NCBI RefSeq assembly: GCF_036785885.1
Contig: NC_092312.1
Span: 14,216,001-14,280,000, forward strand
Source: Coffea arabica
Taxonomy: Eukaryota; Streptophyta; Magnoliopsida; Gentianales; Rubiaceae
Direction of reading: 5' to 3'
DNA: 64,000 bases
Every line of letters begins with the position of its first letter. The first letter of the stretch is position 1. Under the pieces are notes generated by a model. The model ran no database searches. It had not been told where the DNA came from and was given only the letters and a program-made list of their open reading frames with translations. Shown here in pieces: positions 20,250 through 32,799 of the stretch. A program made the translations under genes and the position numbers.

Positions 20250-22330
20250 TTATTTAATGTAAGCCAATAAAAGAAGGAAAGAAAATCTTTTCAGAAGAAG
20301 AATCTTTTTGGTGTATATTTTGCTAGAAATTTTGGAAAATTGTAAGACATGGCATCTTTTTGCAAGTTGAATTATCTCGAAATTTTTTAGCTTAGGAAGA
20401 GTTTTCTTGATGAAATTTAAGAAGTCAAAAAGGGGGGTTTTGCTTTTACAAAAGGCAAATAAAATTGATATAAATGTGTGAAAAAGATTGCCCAATTATG
20501 TTTCTTTTAAGTAGTTCTCTTCTAGTTAATGGATAATAACGAGGTATGGCACTCACTAAATAAATATTAATAAATGTTTACAAATAAAAAAAAAGAGAGC
20601 CCAATTGAGTTAGCAACCAGAATAATAAATTAGGTATTCTTTGTGGGCTAATACCAACAAAAAAATGATATTTTTGAAAACTTGCTTGAACAGGAGAGAA
20701 TTCCAACAAACCTTCTATTCTACCTTCCACCCACCCCCGCCTTCCCCGGTCCACCCAAAGAAAAAAAAAAAAAAAAACGTGCACATTTTCATGAAGCTTG
20801 AATTCTAGCTGCTATAAAATGGATATGATGCCTAATCTTCAAAACAAATTTTACTTTTTGATTTGGACCTCCAATCCAATACTCAATTTGAGGAAACAAT
20901 AGATCATAGCATGATTTGGGAAAATTTTTTGCAATATATATTTTATATACATGATTCACATATTTTACAATAGCATTTTTATATTTTCAATTGTATTTTT
21001 ATCTCATGTACATAACATTGTTAAAAATGCAACACTGATATTCCAAATAAAATTTTCAAATAATTCTATTCCAACACACGCGGAATTAGATTATGTTACT
21101 TTGTAATTATTCAAATTGAGTATTGGATATTAAAAGCCCCATTCCAATTTGTATGATATCAAAAAAGAAACAAAAAAGTAACTTGCACCTTCTTTAAAAC
21201 ACAAGCAATTATTGATAATACTTCCACCTTTTCTATAAGGCAGCAATGTCTATTTTTGCAACACTTAGGGGATGTTTCATGAAATTTTCGTGGTGGCGCT
21301 GTCTCCGCAAACCAAACCATTATACATTAGGTAAAGACAGCCAATGAGTCAAAAGCACATCCACTACTGGCTTTTCAAACTTTGAATGCTGCCGGCACTA
21401 AATCCATCTGTTCACATTCACGACAAGTTCCTCATTCCCAAATTGCCCTTAACCTTTTCTTTGTTCCAAATATCTTCTTTCAAGTGCTAGTAAATTTTTT
21501 TTTTTTTTTTTGTAGGCCGACAATCAAAATATTTAAGGACTTACTATCAACTTGTATTAGAACATCCATTAAATTGAAGATCTTTCAAGATATTTATGTT
21601 TTAAATGATTTTATTTAACCACAGATTATTTGTACTCTAATCACTTTAGATTTAAAGGCAGCAAAATAATTTATAATTCGAGATAAAAGATCACAAATAA
21701 GTATTTGAATAAAGAAAGTATAGTATCAAATTGAACAAGTATAAGCATAGACTAGTGCAATATAGCCTAAAATAATGCAAAATGGTTACTATAGTATGCA
21801 GAATTTCATTTTTCTTTCACCAGATTTTGTTTTAATTGTCATACAACTAAGTAAAGTGTATTGTTCAGGACCAAAAATAATATCTTTTATTAATTAAATT
21901 ACTTATAATATACATTTCACTAGTTGAGTAGCAATGAATGTACTATTTGAGTGACCATTCTACTTAAAGAAAAAATTATTAAATAAAATAGAGTTGCACA
22001 ATTTGCTATGCTCTAAATATCTAGGTAACCTTTGAAAATCACAATTAGTTTATAATTAATCTGTTAGCTTAAAGCTCAACCAAAGTGACATTTTCTATTT
22101 GTAGCCGACTCATAGTAAACCTACCTCATGTCTCCATATGTTTTCATTTCTTTCCCCAAACAAACAAGTTTCCATAGTACAAAAAAAAAAAAAAAAAAAA
22201 AAAGAAGAGAGAGAGAGAGATTGCATAGTCTAATAGTCAAGGGCAAAGTCATCATTTGACACAACTTGTACGGTTCATCCAACCAAGCACAAGCACACCA
22301 AACTCCAAACTAAAGAAATCGAAACAAGAC
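20250..22330. other. Intergenic DNA upstream of TPS7
   Basis: AT-rich, with poly-A tracts near 20760 and 22180 and a short GA run at about 22206-22220. I see no gene. Segment 20915-21090 resembles decayed MITE sequence but lacks clear ends. Confidence 0.5.
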
Positions 22331-22339
22331 CTATAACAC

Positions 22340-22720
22340 ATAGACCCACGTGCTGCCACATCGGTGAGGTGACGTCATGAATGATGTAACACCACTGCCA
22401 GGTCAGCACCCCTTAAAATTCTTGCGCCTTATCCGCTAAATTTGCCCCAGGGCCCATCCACGTGGCACCGCTGAATTTCTGTCCCCACCCCTCGACTCCT
22501 CAAGAAAGCAGTATATTCTTCTACTCCGCGGATGACACTGTCAACAAGTCCCTTTCTCACCCTTTATGCCCACGTGGCATTGACACCTCAATCTCCCACG
22601 TGGCATTACCCTAATGGCTTGCTTGTGGTCCATATGGGGAATTAAAACCACTCAATCCTCACTTGATCAAACAGCATAGATACCCGACGCGTGGATAGAC
22701 CATTCACCTGACGCGTGCCA
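22340..22720 (+). promoter_or_regulatory. G-box/ABRE-rich distal promoter of TPS7
   Basis: Four CACGTG cores lie at 22347, 22459, 22571 and 22597, three followed by GC as in ABREs. There is also a TGACGTCA palindrome at 22370-22377 and two ACGCGTG elements (about 22687 and 22710), the second close to the ABA coupling element CE3. Such clusters bind bZIP factors (ABF/ABI5, HY5) and bHLH factors (PIF). Position is 0.8-1.2 kb upstream of the TPS7 ATG and about 0.2-0.5 kb upstream of its likely first exon. Confidence 0.7.
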
Positions 22721-22859
22721 TGTACCGTTGAAGACAGCGCGTGACAGAATAGCACAAGTGTGCCAGTTGGCACCACAAAGTATACGCTGGCCGACCTTAT
22801 CCTGTTTTATATTTTCTCACTTTTTATTTTATATTTTTTGAAGAAAAATTTTTTTAAAA

Positions 22860-23532
22860 AAATATTTATTCAAAAGCACTCAGCCTTCACACGGAAACCA
22901 GAGGGAAAGAACTGATTTTTGAGGGGGAGAAGAGAAAGAGAGAGAGAGAGATAGACTAAACCCTAGATTTCTATCTGACTGAAAGCAGAGTTTTTGGATT
23001 TGACTATCAGATCCTAAAGATAAAAGAAATATCTTGTAGACAAATTTTCATCATTATACACAAAGGTCAGTTTCAACTTTCCATTTTTTCCCCCACATTT
23101 TCCAGTTATTTATGTATTTGTTTGATTGGATAAATTTCTAAATTAAGGAAAAAGATTGAAAGGCTTCTTTTTTTTTTTTTTTTTTGTTTTTCTAGTGTTA
23201 ATATGACATGCATGTATGAATAGGGGTAATCATTAATCCATTTTAAGGTTGAAGATTGGATTTTTACCGCATTTAGCACAAGGGTTTCTGTTTGATTGCA
23301 TGGATCTAATTTTTATTGAATTTAACGTTTTTTTTTGTTTATTGCTTGGTTTTGGATGAAACCTTTTTCAGATCCTGGTGAATTGGTGTTGGTTTGCATA
23401 GAAAGAAGCAATCTTGAGGTTGGTGAATTGGTGTTGGTTTGGATAAAGAAGCATTCTTGGTGTTGTTGATTTTGTTATATGATTTTCACTGATTCTTGAT
23501 TGTTAGATTGTTGAACAAAAGTTGGTGTAAAG
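22860..23532 (+). promoter_or_regulatory. TPS7 5' leader with intron and 6-codon uORF
   Basis: A leader exon of about 200 bp (no ATG seen) seems to end at AAAG before GTCAG at about 23066. A T-rich intron follows, with its acceptor at TTTTTCAG near 23371. The second leader exon has a tandem duplication of GGTGAATTGGTGTTGGTTTG (about 23378 and 23420) and a short uORF (ATG 23479, stop 23497-23499) ending 33 bases before the main ATG. Transcript ends are inferred, not seen. Confidence 0.6.
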
Positions 23533-26500
23533 ATGATGTCCAGATCATATACTAATTTACTGGATCTAGCATCCGGTAATTTCCCTGTGATGGGCCGTGA
23601 AAGAGGCGAAAGAAAGCGCCTCCCACGGGTAATGACAGTTCCTGGGGTAATTTCTGAGCTGGATGATGATCAAGCTAACAGTGTTTCGTCGGATGTTCAG
23701 TCATCTGTTGCCGTAGACCGTGTGATTATTGTGGCTAATCAGCTTCCTGTAAAGGCAAAACGTAGGCCAGATAATGTAGGTTGGAGTTTTAGTTGGGATG
23801 AGGATTCATTGTTTTTGCATATAAAGGACGGCTTACCAGATGATATGGAGGTTATATATGTAGGGTCTTTGAGAGTAGAGGTCGATTCTAGTGAACAGGA
23901 TGATGTTTCGCAGTTACTGTTGGATAGGTTCAAGTGTGTACCGGCATTTTTGCCTCCAGACATTCTGGCCAAATATTATCATGGCTTCTGTAAGCAACAT
24001 TTGTGGCCACTTTTCCATTATATGCTACCATTTTCTGCCAGTCATGGGGGTCGATTTGACCGCTCTTGGTGGGAGGCGTATGTTGCAGCAAACAAGATCT
24101 TCTCACAGAAAGTTATTGAGGTGATAAATCCTGATGATGATTATGTTTGGATTCATGATTATCATCTGATGGTTCTGCCTACTATCCTGCGGAGGCGCTT
24201 TAATCGGTTAAGAATGGGTTTTTTCCTACACAGCCCCTTCCCTTCATCAGAGATTTATAGGACTCTACCATTGAGAGAGGAGATTTTGAAGGCACTGCTG
24301 AATGCTGATCTTATTGGGTTCCATACATTTGACTATGCCCGGCATTTCCTTTCTTGCTGTAGCCGTATGCTTGGTTTGGAGTATCAGTCGAAAAGGGGTT
24401 ACATTGGATTAGAGTACTTCGGAAGGACGGTGGGGATAAAGATCATGCCTGTCGGGATTCATATGGGACAGATTGAATCTGTGTTGAAGTTTGCAGATAA
24501 AGAATGGAGGCTGGAAGAGCTCAAACAACAATTTGCAGGCCAAACAGTGTTGCTTGGAGTAGACGACATGGACATTTTTAAAGGTGTCAATTTAAAGCTT
24601 TTGGCAATGGAGCAAATGCTAAACCAGCACCCTAAGTGGCTGGGAAGGGCAGTCCTAGTGCAGATTGCCAATCCTGCTAGAGGGAAGGGCAAGGATTTAG
24701 AGGAAATTCAAGCAGAGATACAAGCTAGCTGCAAGAGAATCAATGATAATTTCCGGCAGCCTGGTTATGAACCCATTATCTTTATTGATAGACCAGTTTC
24801 CCTCAGTGAGAGAGCAGCATATTACACTGCAGCTGAATGTGTTGTAGTTACAGCTGTAAGGGATGGAATGAACCTGACTCCATATGAGTACATAGTTTGC
24901 AGGCAAGGAATCCCGGGGTCCGAGTCTACTTCTGATTCAAATTCTCCCAAGAAAAGCATGATAGTGGTTTCTGAGTTCATTGGATGCTCTCCTTCACTCA
25001 GCGGTGCTATTCGAGTTAACCCTTGGAATGTTGAAGCAACTGCTGAAGCATTACATGAGGCCATTTCAATGCAGGATGCTGAGAAACAGTTGCGCCATGA
25101 GAAGCATTATAAATATGTCAGCACCCATGATGTTGCCTATTGGTCGCGTAGCTTCTTCCAAGATTTGGAAAGAACTTGCAAGGATCATTTCAGACGCAGG
25201 TGTTGGGGAATAGGTTTGAGCTTTGGTTTTAGGGTTGTTGCACTTGACCCTAATTTTAGAAAGTTGTCAATTGATGATATAGTGTCTGATTATTCAAGAG
25301 CTAAAAATCGGGCAATTCTTTTGGATTATGATGGTACTGTGATGCCTCAAACAACAATCAGTAAGATCCCCAGTCAGGAGGTTATTTCAATCTTTAACAA
25401 ACTCTGCAGTGATGTAAAGAATACTGTCTTTCTTGTTAGTGGACGAGGAAGGGACAGTCTGGGTAAGTGGTTTTCTCCATGCAAGAATCTTGGTATAGCT
25501 GCTGAACATGGATACTATCTAAGGTTAGCTCTCTGCTATTATTTTTTGGTTTTTATCTTGGTTCTTTTCCTTTTATAGCTATTTATTTGCATGTGGTGAT
25601 GTTTTTCAGGTGGCCTTCTGATGGAGAATGGGAAATGTGTGGGCAGAGCAATGACTTTGGGTGGATGCAGCTAGCTGAGCCTGTAATGCAGCTATATACT
25701 GAATCTACAGATGGCTCCTACATTGAGAATAAAGAAAGTGCAATTGTCTGGCATCATAGGGATGCTGATCCAGGTTTTGGTTCCAGTCAGGCAAAGGAAA
25801 TGTTAGAACACCTTGAAAGCGTGCTGGCAAATGAACCAGTTGCAGTGAAGAGTGGTCAGTTCATTGTAGAAGTCAAACCCCAGGTACATCATAGCTCGGT
25901 CTTTGCTTTGCTTTGCACATGGATGGATTTCAGGCTTCTCTGACAGATTGTGTCTTTCTGTCTCCTTGCTGGTCCTCTTGTATAAAACTGACACCAGCGC
26001 ATTAAAATCTTTCTAGGTTTTCTTGTGGGGAAGACATGGAACTAATTAATCCAAAAAAGGTCCTTTCGAAAGATAATTATGCTTTAGTGATGGACCTGTG
26101 TGGCTGTTGAAAGTCCTTCGGATTTTCTTGTGAAGAATTAAATGCAAGTTGAAATAATGTTTTCTAGTTTCTTCCTCAGTGATTCATCTGCTTATTTCCT
26201 CTTGTCCTTGGGCACTGAATCTTCCTGATAATTGCTTATATTATGTGAAGAAGTAGTATGCCAAAAAGCTGAAGTGTAAATGTGAAGCTTATTATATACT
26301 TTTCTTTTTTTTTTCCAACGTGCTCTCAATTTTTTGGCCTAGAGTTCATAAAGAACTCGATTATCTTCCTGTTTCTGTATGATTGTCCTCTGAGGCATGG
26401 ATTAACTTTCCTTGGAGTCACTCTTTGAAACTTTCCTCGGAGTCACTCTTTGAAACTTTCCTCGGAGTCACTCTTTGAAACTTTCCTCAATCCATTTGCA

Positions 26501-27634
26501 TTTCATGGATTTGTATGATCTGTAAAATTATTTATAAATGCACTTTGGTATGTCTATTATTAATTGTTTCTCGACAGTGTGAGCTGTGACCACTGACCAG
26601 GTGTGGCTGATTGGATGTAGTAAGGCCTTGTAATATGCTATTAGCATGACTAGATGAAACTCTAGTCCTTACTATTGACATCCCTAGTCTACAATAATAG
26701 TAGAATAAGTGGTTAAGAAAATAGTCAAATATGACTGGATCTTCAAGTATTAGACTTCTAGTGCTTTTTCCTGGTTTAAACACTGGTTGGTAACTTGTCT
26801 GGAAAATGTCTGTGTTAAGCTGTATGCATTTAATAGTCATTCACTTCCATTGAATTTATTAACCTCGGGTTTAGCTTGCTTTTCTCTGAATCCTCTCTCT
26901 CTTTAATTGGTGACAACTAGCCTTCGCTACAGGGAAGGGGGATGCCCCTCCTTTCCTCTTTGTGAGCTGCCCGTTCTGAGTTCTGGCAGAAAGTTTTTGC
27001 AGACATGTTGCCTGGCAACTCCAATTGATAGCTTCTACATACAATGCTCTTTGGACCTTTTTTTTTTAACTAATTCCAACTCTTCTCCATCCAGTCCCCC
27101 TTCTGAATGGAGAAAGAGGCCTCTGTAAGGAGGTCTAAGGGGGAAAATGTTGTTGCTGGATGATGATATGCTATCATTGTGCCACTTTATATTCCACTTT
27201 AGTGAGCTTATCAGCTTGCCTACTTGGTTGCTTTAAATGTTGGCTACTTATGCTAATTAATAATGAAGAGATTGTTATTTCAATTTCTTTGTGTATTCAT
27301 TCACCGATTGCCATGATCACAGGGAGTCAGCAAAGGTGTAGTTGCAGAGAAGATCTTTGCATCAATGACTGAAAGGGGTCGGCAAGCTGATTTTGTATTA
27401 TGCATTGGTGACGACAGATCTGATGAAGACATGTTTGAGATAATTGGAGATGCAATGAACAGTGGAGTCCTTTCATCTAATACTTCTGTTTATGCCTGCA
27501 CTGTTGGTCAAAAACCTAGTAAAGCCAAGTATTATTTAGATGACACCTCAGAGGTCATAATGATGCTTGAAGCCCTTGCTGATGCCTCTGACTCTGTACC
27601 ATCCTCGGTGGCTTTCACAGAAAGCTCGGACTGA
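23533..27634 (+). CDS. TPS7: Class II trehalose-phosphate synthase, TPS7-like
   Basis: Class II TPS protein with an N-terminal glycosyltransferase-20 domain and a C-terminal HAD phosphatase-like domain. These proteins usually lack strong enzyme activity and act in sugar and trehalose-6-phosphate signalling, including with SnRK1. Exons 23533-25523, 25610-25883 and 27323-27634 join in phase to 858 residues, close to the usual 850-860. The start MMSRSYTNLLDLASGNFPVMGR and the linker before DRVIIVANQLP are the TPS7 type. The GT20 part has SWDEDSLFLHIKDGL, DYVWIHDYHLMVLP, GFFLHSPFPSSEIYRTLP and LIGFHTFDYARHFLSCCSR. The HAD part has LLDYDGT (motif I), VSGRGRDSL (motif II region) and CIGDDRSDEDMFE (motif III/IV). 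The C-terminus is short and acidic. No defect was seen. Two long introns follow exon 1 and exon 2, as in other class II genes. Confidence 0.96.
26406..26480. repeat. Three tandem 25-bp repeats in TPS7 intron 2
   Basis: Unit CTTTCCTCGGAGTCACTC plus TTTGAAA occurs three times back to back, the first with one T for C difference. Noncoding. Confidence 0.9.
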
Positions 27635-28260
27635 AGTCTCCTTGACGGTCTTGTCTGAGTTCATTTCTGTTCTTCACGATCATACATTTTGAAGGATGCT
27701 CTGGAAGCCTGTCAGGGACCACAAGTGTTCCCTTGTGGGAAAACAATTGGAGAGTGGTTGATCCAACTCTCAGCGTGATATTATGGCTGTCAAGAGGTTT
27801 TAGTGCTGTCATTGACGATAGCAGGGGAAGTGTGATTGAAACCCAGATAAGCATGTTAAGTTGACAACTCAGACAAGTGAAAGATTTACATGACTTTGCA
27901 CCCGGATGGATTCATTCGTGGGCAGTTAACAAAATAAAGAGCACAGTCAAGAGAGTGTTGAAATGTTCATTTGCTTGTACAATTCATTTTTTCATATTGC
28001 TTCAGGCAGTCTTTGCCTCAGGCAACAGGGAATTTTGGCAGCAGCGGTCTGGAGAACTGCTATTCAGGGTTCTTCGTCAGAAAAAAGTGTATACAGAACT
28101 TATGTTTTCTTTTGTTTTTTCCATGTTACTTTTTCTTTTTCGGGGCAGAGTGACAGATTCATTGACACCAAATTTATTGAACCTGTATAATTGTAAATGA
28201 TATAGAAAATTTTGGTCTCGTATTCTTCCTCCCTTTTCTTGTAATATTGGAGGGTTTCAT
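27635..28260 (+). other. TPS7 3' UTR and terminator region
   Basis: GC-mixed sequence after the TPS7 stop that looks transcribed rather than intergenic. The frame at 27877-28200 has no homology I know and is probably chance. The polyadenylation site is not identifiable with certainty. Confidence 0.5.
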
Positions 28261-31200
28261 TGAATCAAAGTTGATATCTGAATAGATTAGGTTTTGGAGG
28301 TGAGGAGACCAGCCCAACATCCATTCGTAGCAATCTTTGCTGGATTTGGAGTGTCTCGTTTAAATGGTACCTCTCTGGAAGAAGGGGTAGTTGTCACCCT
28401 CCAGCTTTGTGACCACAAAGTTAATAACCATCACCCCATTCTGTAACCTGTAGCTGAGTTTTTTTTTTTATTCGTTATCAGGCCATGTATGATTCTAGCT
28501 TTCTGCTTGGGCTTCAATTCTATCCTAAGAGTCTGATTCATTCAAGATGGCACTCCTTGAACTTGGACCATTACTCATTAGGATAGGTACCTGTTTATCC
28601 AAGGAACTAGACATGGTAATTTTTCACCATCCAACAGACCCAAGAGACAAAACTGGTGATAGCATAAAGAACTGAAACAAGTCAATTACGATCGCCATTT
28701 TTTGTTTTTGTTTTTGAGGTGTTTCTTTTGCAATCTTGAGATGAGCTTTACAATGCAATGCGTTCAGGACCAGACAATTCCAAAATACAGATAAGAAAAA
28801 ATTGTGGCTGGTAGAGGACAAACTGATTATTATGGAAATGGACAATTTAATCCATCCAGTGTGATTCTTGGAACTTTGTAGTATTACCAGACATTCTAAT
28901 GGGCTTGGCTCATGTTTAATATCTTAATAAATGCTCCCATGTGGAAATTAATGTTGGATTCTTGAGTAAATTGTCTCATATGTGCTATGCTTCGTATTGA
29001 TCTTTGTTGGTCCAGAAACTCCCAAAAAGTATTTTGTTTGGTCATGATTTTCTTCTCCGATAAAGGGACATTTTCATGTCAAAAAAAAAAAAAAGAATGG
29101 TTTCCTTTTTTGGATTATTGAAATCCTACTTCTGCTTGTGATGATCATCGCCAGGTCAAAGGCTTGGGAAAATTGCTCAATTTGGCAATGTAATGTCTGG
29201 TGGATAGAAAAATTAATAAGGTAGAAACTGGAGATTTAATGACCTTCACTTATTTTCTATTTCACCTATTAATAATATCATTTGCTATGCACACTCAAAT
29301 GGGAAACCGGCCAGCAATCGATTTTTCAAAATGAGATTAATTCTTTTTAGTTCTTGGCTTATGCTAATAGCTAGTGAGTTCTCTATACTTCTTCAAAAAG
29401 TAACTTAAAAGTCGAAACCACAGACCTAATGATTTGATGGCTTTTAACAGTCTAAGTTGTACACTTTTGAAGAATAAGTATAGCTCACCTTGATAGGCCG
29501 AAAAACCATTAATATTCTTTGTCCACCAGTAAAATGCCAAAGTTATATAGCTAGCGCCCGCTGGACAAAGTCAATTGCAGTTTCAGAGCTTAAGATAGAA
29601 CGTGAAGCAAAGTTCAGTCATGCAATATTGGGCCCATAAACCTGCCTGAGCAACCCGTGATGTACTTTGTTTTGTAATGATAAATCTCAATTCTCAAAAT
29701 TTCAGCTATGTCCCCTTCATATAGAACCCTTCAAAACTTTCAGTAACTATATGCCAATCCCAGTCCCGTTTAGATTGCTATTTTTGGATTTTTTTTTTTT
29801 GGAAAAATGTACGGCAGTGATTTGATGTATATGGAGTAAAAAGGTGATTGAAAAATGTTTCACGAAAAACGTAAAAATTTTTTAGTAGAAAACTACAATT
29901 TCAAAGTCCTTGAGGACAAACCTCAGCTAGAGATGATTCAGGTTTGTTTGGACAGGGAATTATTTACAAAAATTTATTTATTCGCATCATCGACATATTT
30001 TTCAATTACTTTTTTTATCTCACGTACATCATATTTATATATACATAAAAAAAAAAGCTACAGTATATTTTTCGAAAAAATTATTCCAAATAATCTACTA
30101 TCCAAATACAATCGATATTTTAACTAACAAGTGACATATTTCTTGTTATGCAGACATAACAAGAAAGCAGCACAGATTAATTAACAAGTGACATCTTGAA
30201 ACAAGAAGCCCACAATGTCTGCCTCCTTGTGGGGCGTGCAGCAAATCAATTAATCTGCTTCTTGTGATCACCACATCCCATGTAATGGAAGAAATTAAGG
30301 GTAAAAGATGTATCTGCAACAATGAGGTACATAGTGGCACTTTTGTCATGTAATTGAATTATTTCTCACTATCTCACTATTAGCGCAAAGCAGACAACAA
30401 AACCTTCATTTTGACTCATTTCCAAATTTGTTTGCCAATTCTAGAATACATACAAGTGATTGTCCTTGATCAAGGGCCAATCAACAAAATAGAATACTGT
30501 TTTACTGTTTCCTACTACTGGATTGGTTAATTTCTTGCCGGATTTTGTGGTAATTGAAATTGACATGATATCAATTTCACTATCTCTGTGAGCTGGATAT
30601 GAGTACAATACCACTTCCCACAAATACATTATATTATGTTCTAAGCAAATTGGAATTAAACCACCACCTAACCTAACCTAACCTAACCAATGAGTGTATT
30701 TCTTGAATGCACTTGGAGTTCAAGTTGGTTAAATTTGGTGCACATCCACAATGAAAGGACACAAGAAAGAGCCACAAGGTGAGCTTGCTAATTTCTTGAC
30801 ACTCAAAAGAGTTTGAATCTCATTTTCTCCTTCTCCCCTAACCCCTTTTTCATTATTAAAATTACAACATAATTATAAACATAATGATAATACTCTACTA
30901 CTACTACTAGCCAACTACTAATACTAATAATTGCAAAAGTATATGGATGCTACCTTAGAAGAAAAGGAAGAGAAAAGAAAGCAAACTCTTTGAACACTTG
31001 CATACAATAACACAAGATCCTTGGCAGAGATGCCATCTACCAAACTATACTCTAAAAGTTAATCCTAGTATATATATATATTATAGTGTTAATAATAGAC
31101 ATCCATTTCAAGGCAAGGTGCTGGTTTTGGTCTGTCATTCTCCTAGCTATCAAAGTTGATCTAAAGATTCACATACTGTCACATTCCTCTTTCGCTGGAA

Positions 31201-31407
31201 ATTGAACCTAAGATAAAGCACAGCCATAGAGGGAGGATCCCAATTCAACTTTGTGCACATTTTGAGGTGAGCCCTCTACCACTAGCAGAAAAGTGCACTA
31301 GGCTCTTCTGCCATCTTACCAGGGCATGTAACGCCAACTTGCTTGCCTATCTTACCTCTTAACCATGTACATAGTATTAGAAGCTGTAAAAAAACTAAAA
31401 CTGCATT
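28261..31407. other. Intergenic DNA between TPS7 and the GIL1-like gene
   Basis: No gene seen. It holds MITE remnants (29771-30110) and a short CCTAA array at about 30667-30688. The right 150-200 bp should be the 3' UTR of the minus-strand gene ending at 31408. Confidence 0.5.
29945..30109. mobile_element. MITE, about 165 bp
   Basis: Ends TGTTTGGACAGGGAATTATTT and the inverted AATAATCTACTATCCAAATACA, with an internal ATCTCACGTACATCA region shared with other copies in the window (35887-36065, and the half copy near 29771-29880). Confidence 0.55.
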
Positions 31408-32799
31408 TTAACTGTTGGCAGCAGACCTGGCCGGAGATAAGTATACCTGGCTTTGCACCACTGTTTGGCCAACCTTAAACCCTGGAACCACCGTAAAAAC
31501 CACCCGAAAATCACCATCTGCTGCAGTAAAAATGTCGTCTGTCACGCTCTCCATGTACACTTCAGAGAATCTACAGTTCTTTTTCACTTGGAAAATGCTG
31601 ACTTCATGATCAAATGAGAAAGCTAAGCAGTGCAAAAGCCAAACTCTTCTTCCCATCTCAGCAAAAGCCTTGAAGAATTCAGTTTCTGGATATTCACCAG
31701 AATTTACTAATTTTCTCTGATTCAAATTCCCAGAAAATGAGAATTCCATTTTGGGATGAATCAGCTGGAGATACTTGGACTTCAAGAATTTCCCAAGAAA
31801 AGAATTGGGATTGTGCTTCAGAAATTGAAGAACACTCACTGACTTCACTTTCTTGAATTGATCAAAAAAGAAAAGCCTTTTTTGATACCCCCCATTAGGC
31901 CAAGGTTGATTCTCATGTCGAACAGCAAAGCCTGGATCATTGAAACCGCTGAAAATTTCTCTGCAGACAAAAGATTCAAATGCAAAACCTTTGTGATCCT
32001 TCTTGACAAAATTGACTTCAGGTTGTATTGAATTTGCAGCAGCTTCAACATCCCAATTGGCAGACACCATCTCTTTAATCATCAGCTTCACAAAATTACG
32101 TATGGATCTCAATGCATAGTGCAAAACCATGATGAAGTCTTTAGAATTAGCCTCAGAGAACTTAACATTGTCAAGAATAGAAAAAGATCCACTTGCATTG
32201 ATCTTCTTCTCAAGGGACTTGTTGTTCTGTATGGCCTCATTCAGCTCTCGTTGAAGGGAAGAAATTTGGGCCTCTTTTCCTTCAATTTCATTCTGCATTT
32301 TCTTCATGGTAATCTCATAAGTCTTCATCAGAGATTGCTGTTCTTGAATCTCAGCCAGCATTAAAGTCACATGAGGGGGTGAAGCATCAATCTGTTTCTT
32401 CAAGAAACTGTGTTTTAACTCAGACAGAGCTTTCAGCTCATCGACAACAGCCTGATCTGCAGACTGAATAGCTTCACCATTGTAAGGAAACTGAGCCATT
32501 TGTATCTCAGCATAAGCTGCCTTAACAGATGAAACTGTAGCAAAAAGCTTAGCAATGAAGGCCTCCATTGCAGCTCTGTTCTTTGACTCTTTTGCAGCAT
32601 CTTCAATCTCTTCTTTCTCAAACTGTTGGGATTCACAACATTTGAGCTTTTCTTGAGGTATTAGCAAACAAAAGGCATTGTTTGAGCGGTTTTTTGTGGC
32701 TGTTTTCAGATGAATAACTTTCTGGAATTTCTTGGCTAGTTTGTTTTTTGATGGAGCTGGAGAAGGTCTGATTGAATCCATTGATTTTGTAGTATGCAA
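31408..32799 (-). CDS. GIL1/DUF641 family protein (gravitropic in the light 1-like)
   Basis: Intronless frame of 463 codons, the usual length for this plant-specific family. Relatives include GIL1, needed for light-dependent loss of gravitropism, IRK-interacting protein and UNE1. The DUF641 block starts near residue 77 (MEAFIAKLFATVSSVKAAYA, then EIQMAQFPYN). A coiled coil follows (about 145-200, heptad-rich MKKMQNEIEGKEAQISSLQRE). The C-terminal GIL1/IRKI domain includes FAFESFVCREIFSGF, FLGKFLKSKYLQLIHPKME and the near-terminal GDFRVVFTVVPGFKVG. A second in-frame ATG six codons in (MDSIRPSP, 32781) matches family N-termini better and may be the true start. Function in this species is not shown. 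Cytosolic or membrane-peripheral location is likely because no signal peptide or membrane span is seen. Confidence 0.92.
   Translation of the reverse strand: MHTTKSMDSIRPSPAPSKNKLAKKFQKVIHLKTATKNRSNNAFCLLIPQEKLKCCESQQFEKEEIEDAAKESKNRAAMEAFIAKLFATVSSVKAAYAEIQMAQFPYNGEAIQSADQAVVDELKALSELKHSFLKKQIDASPPHVTLMLAEIQEQQSLMKTYEITMKKMQNEIEGKEAQISSLQRELNEAIQNNKSLEKKINASGSFSILDNVKFSEANSKDFIMVLHYALRSIRNFVKLMIKEMVSANWDVEAAANSIQPEVNFVKKDHKGFAFESFVCREIFSGFNDPGFAVRHENQPWPNGGYQKRLFFFDQFKKVKSVSVLQFLKHNPNSFLGKFLKSKYLQLIHPKMEFSFSGNLNQRKLVNSGEYPETEFFKAFAEMGRRVWLLHCLAFSFDHEVSIFQVKKNCRFSEVYMESVTDDIFTAADGDFRVVFTVVPGFKVGQTVVQSQVYLSPARSAANS

Noticed and set aside
27877-28200. 107-codon frame after TPS7
   Set aside because: Lies in the TPS7 3' UTR, no recognisable domain, and hydrophobic T-rich composition.
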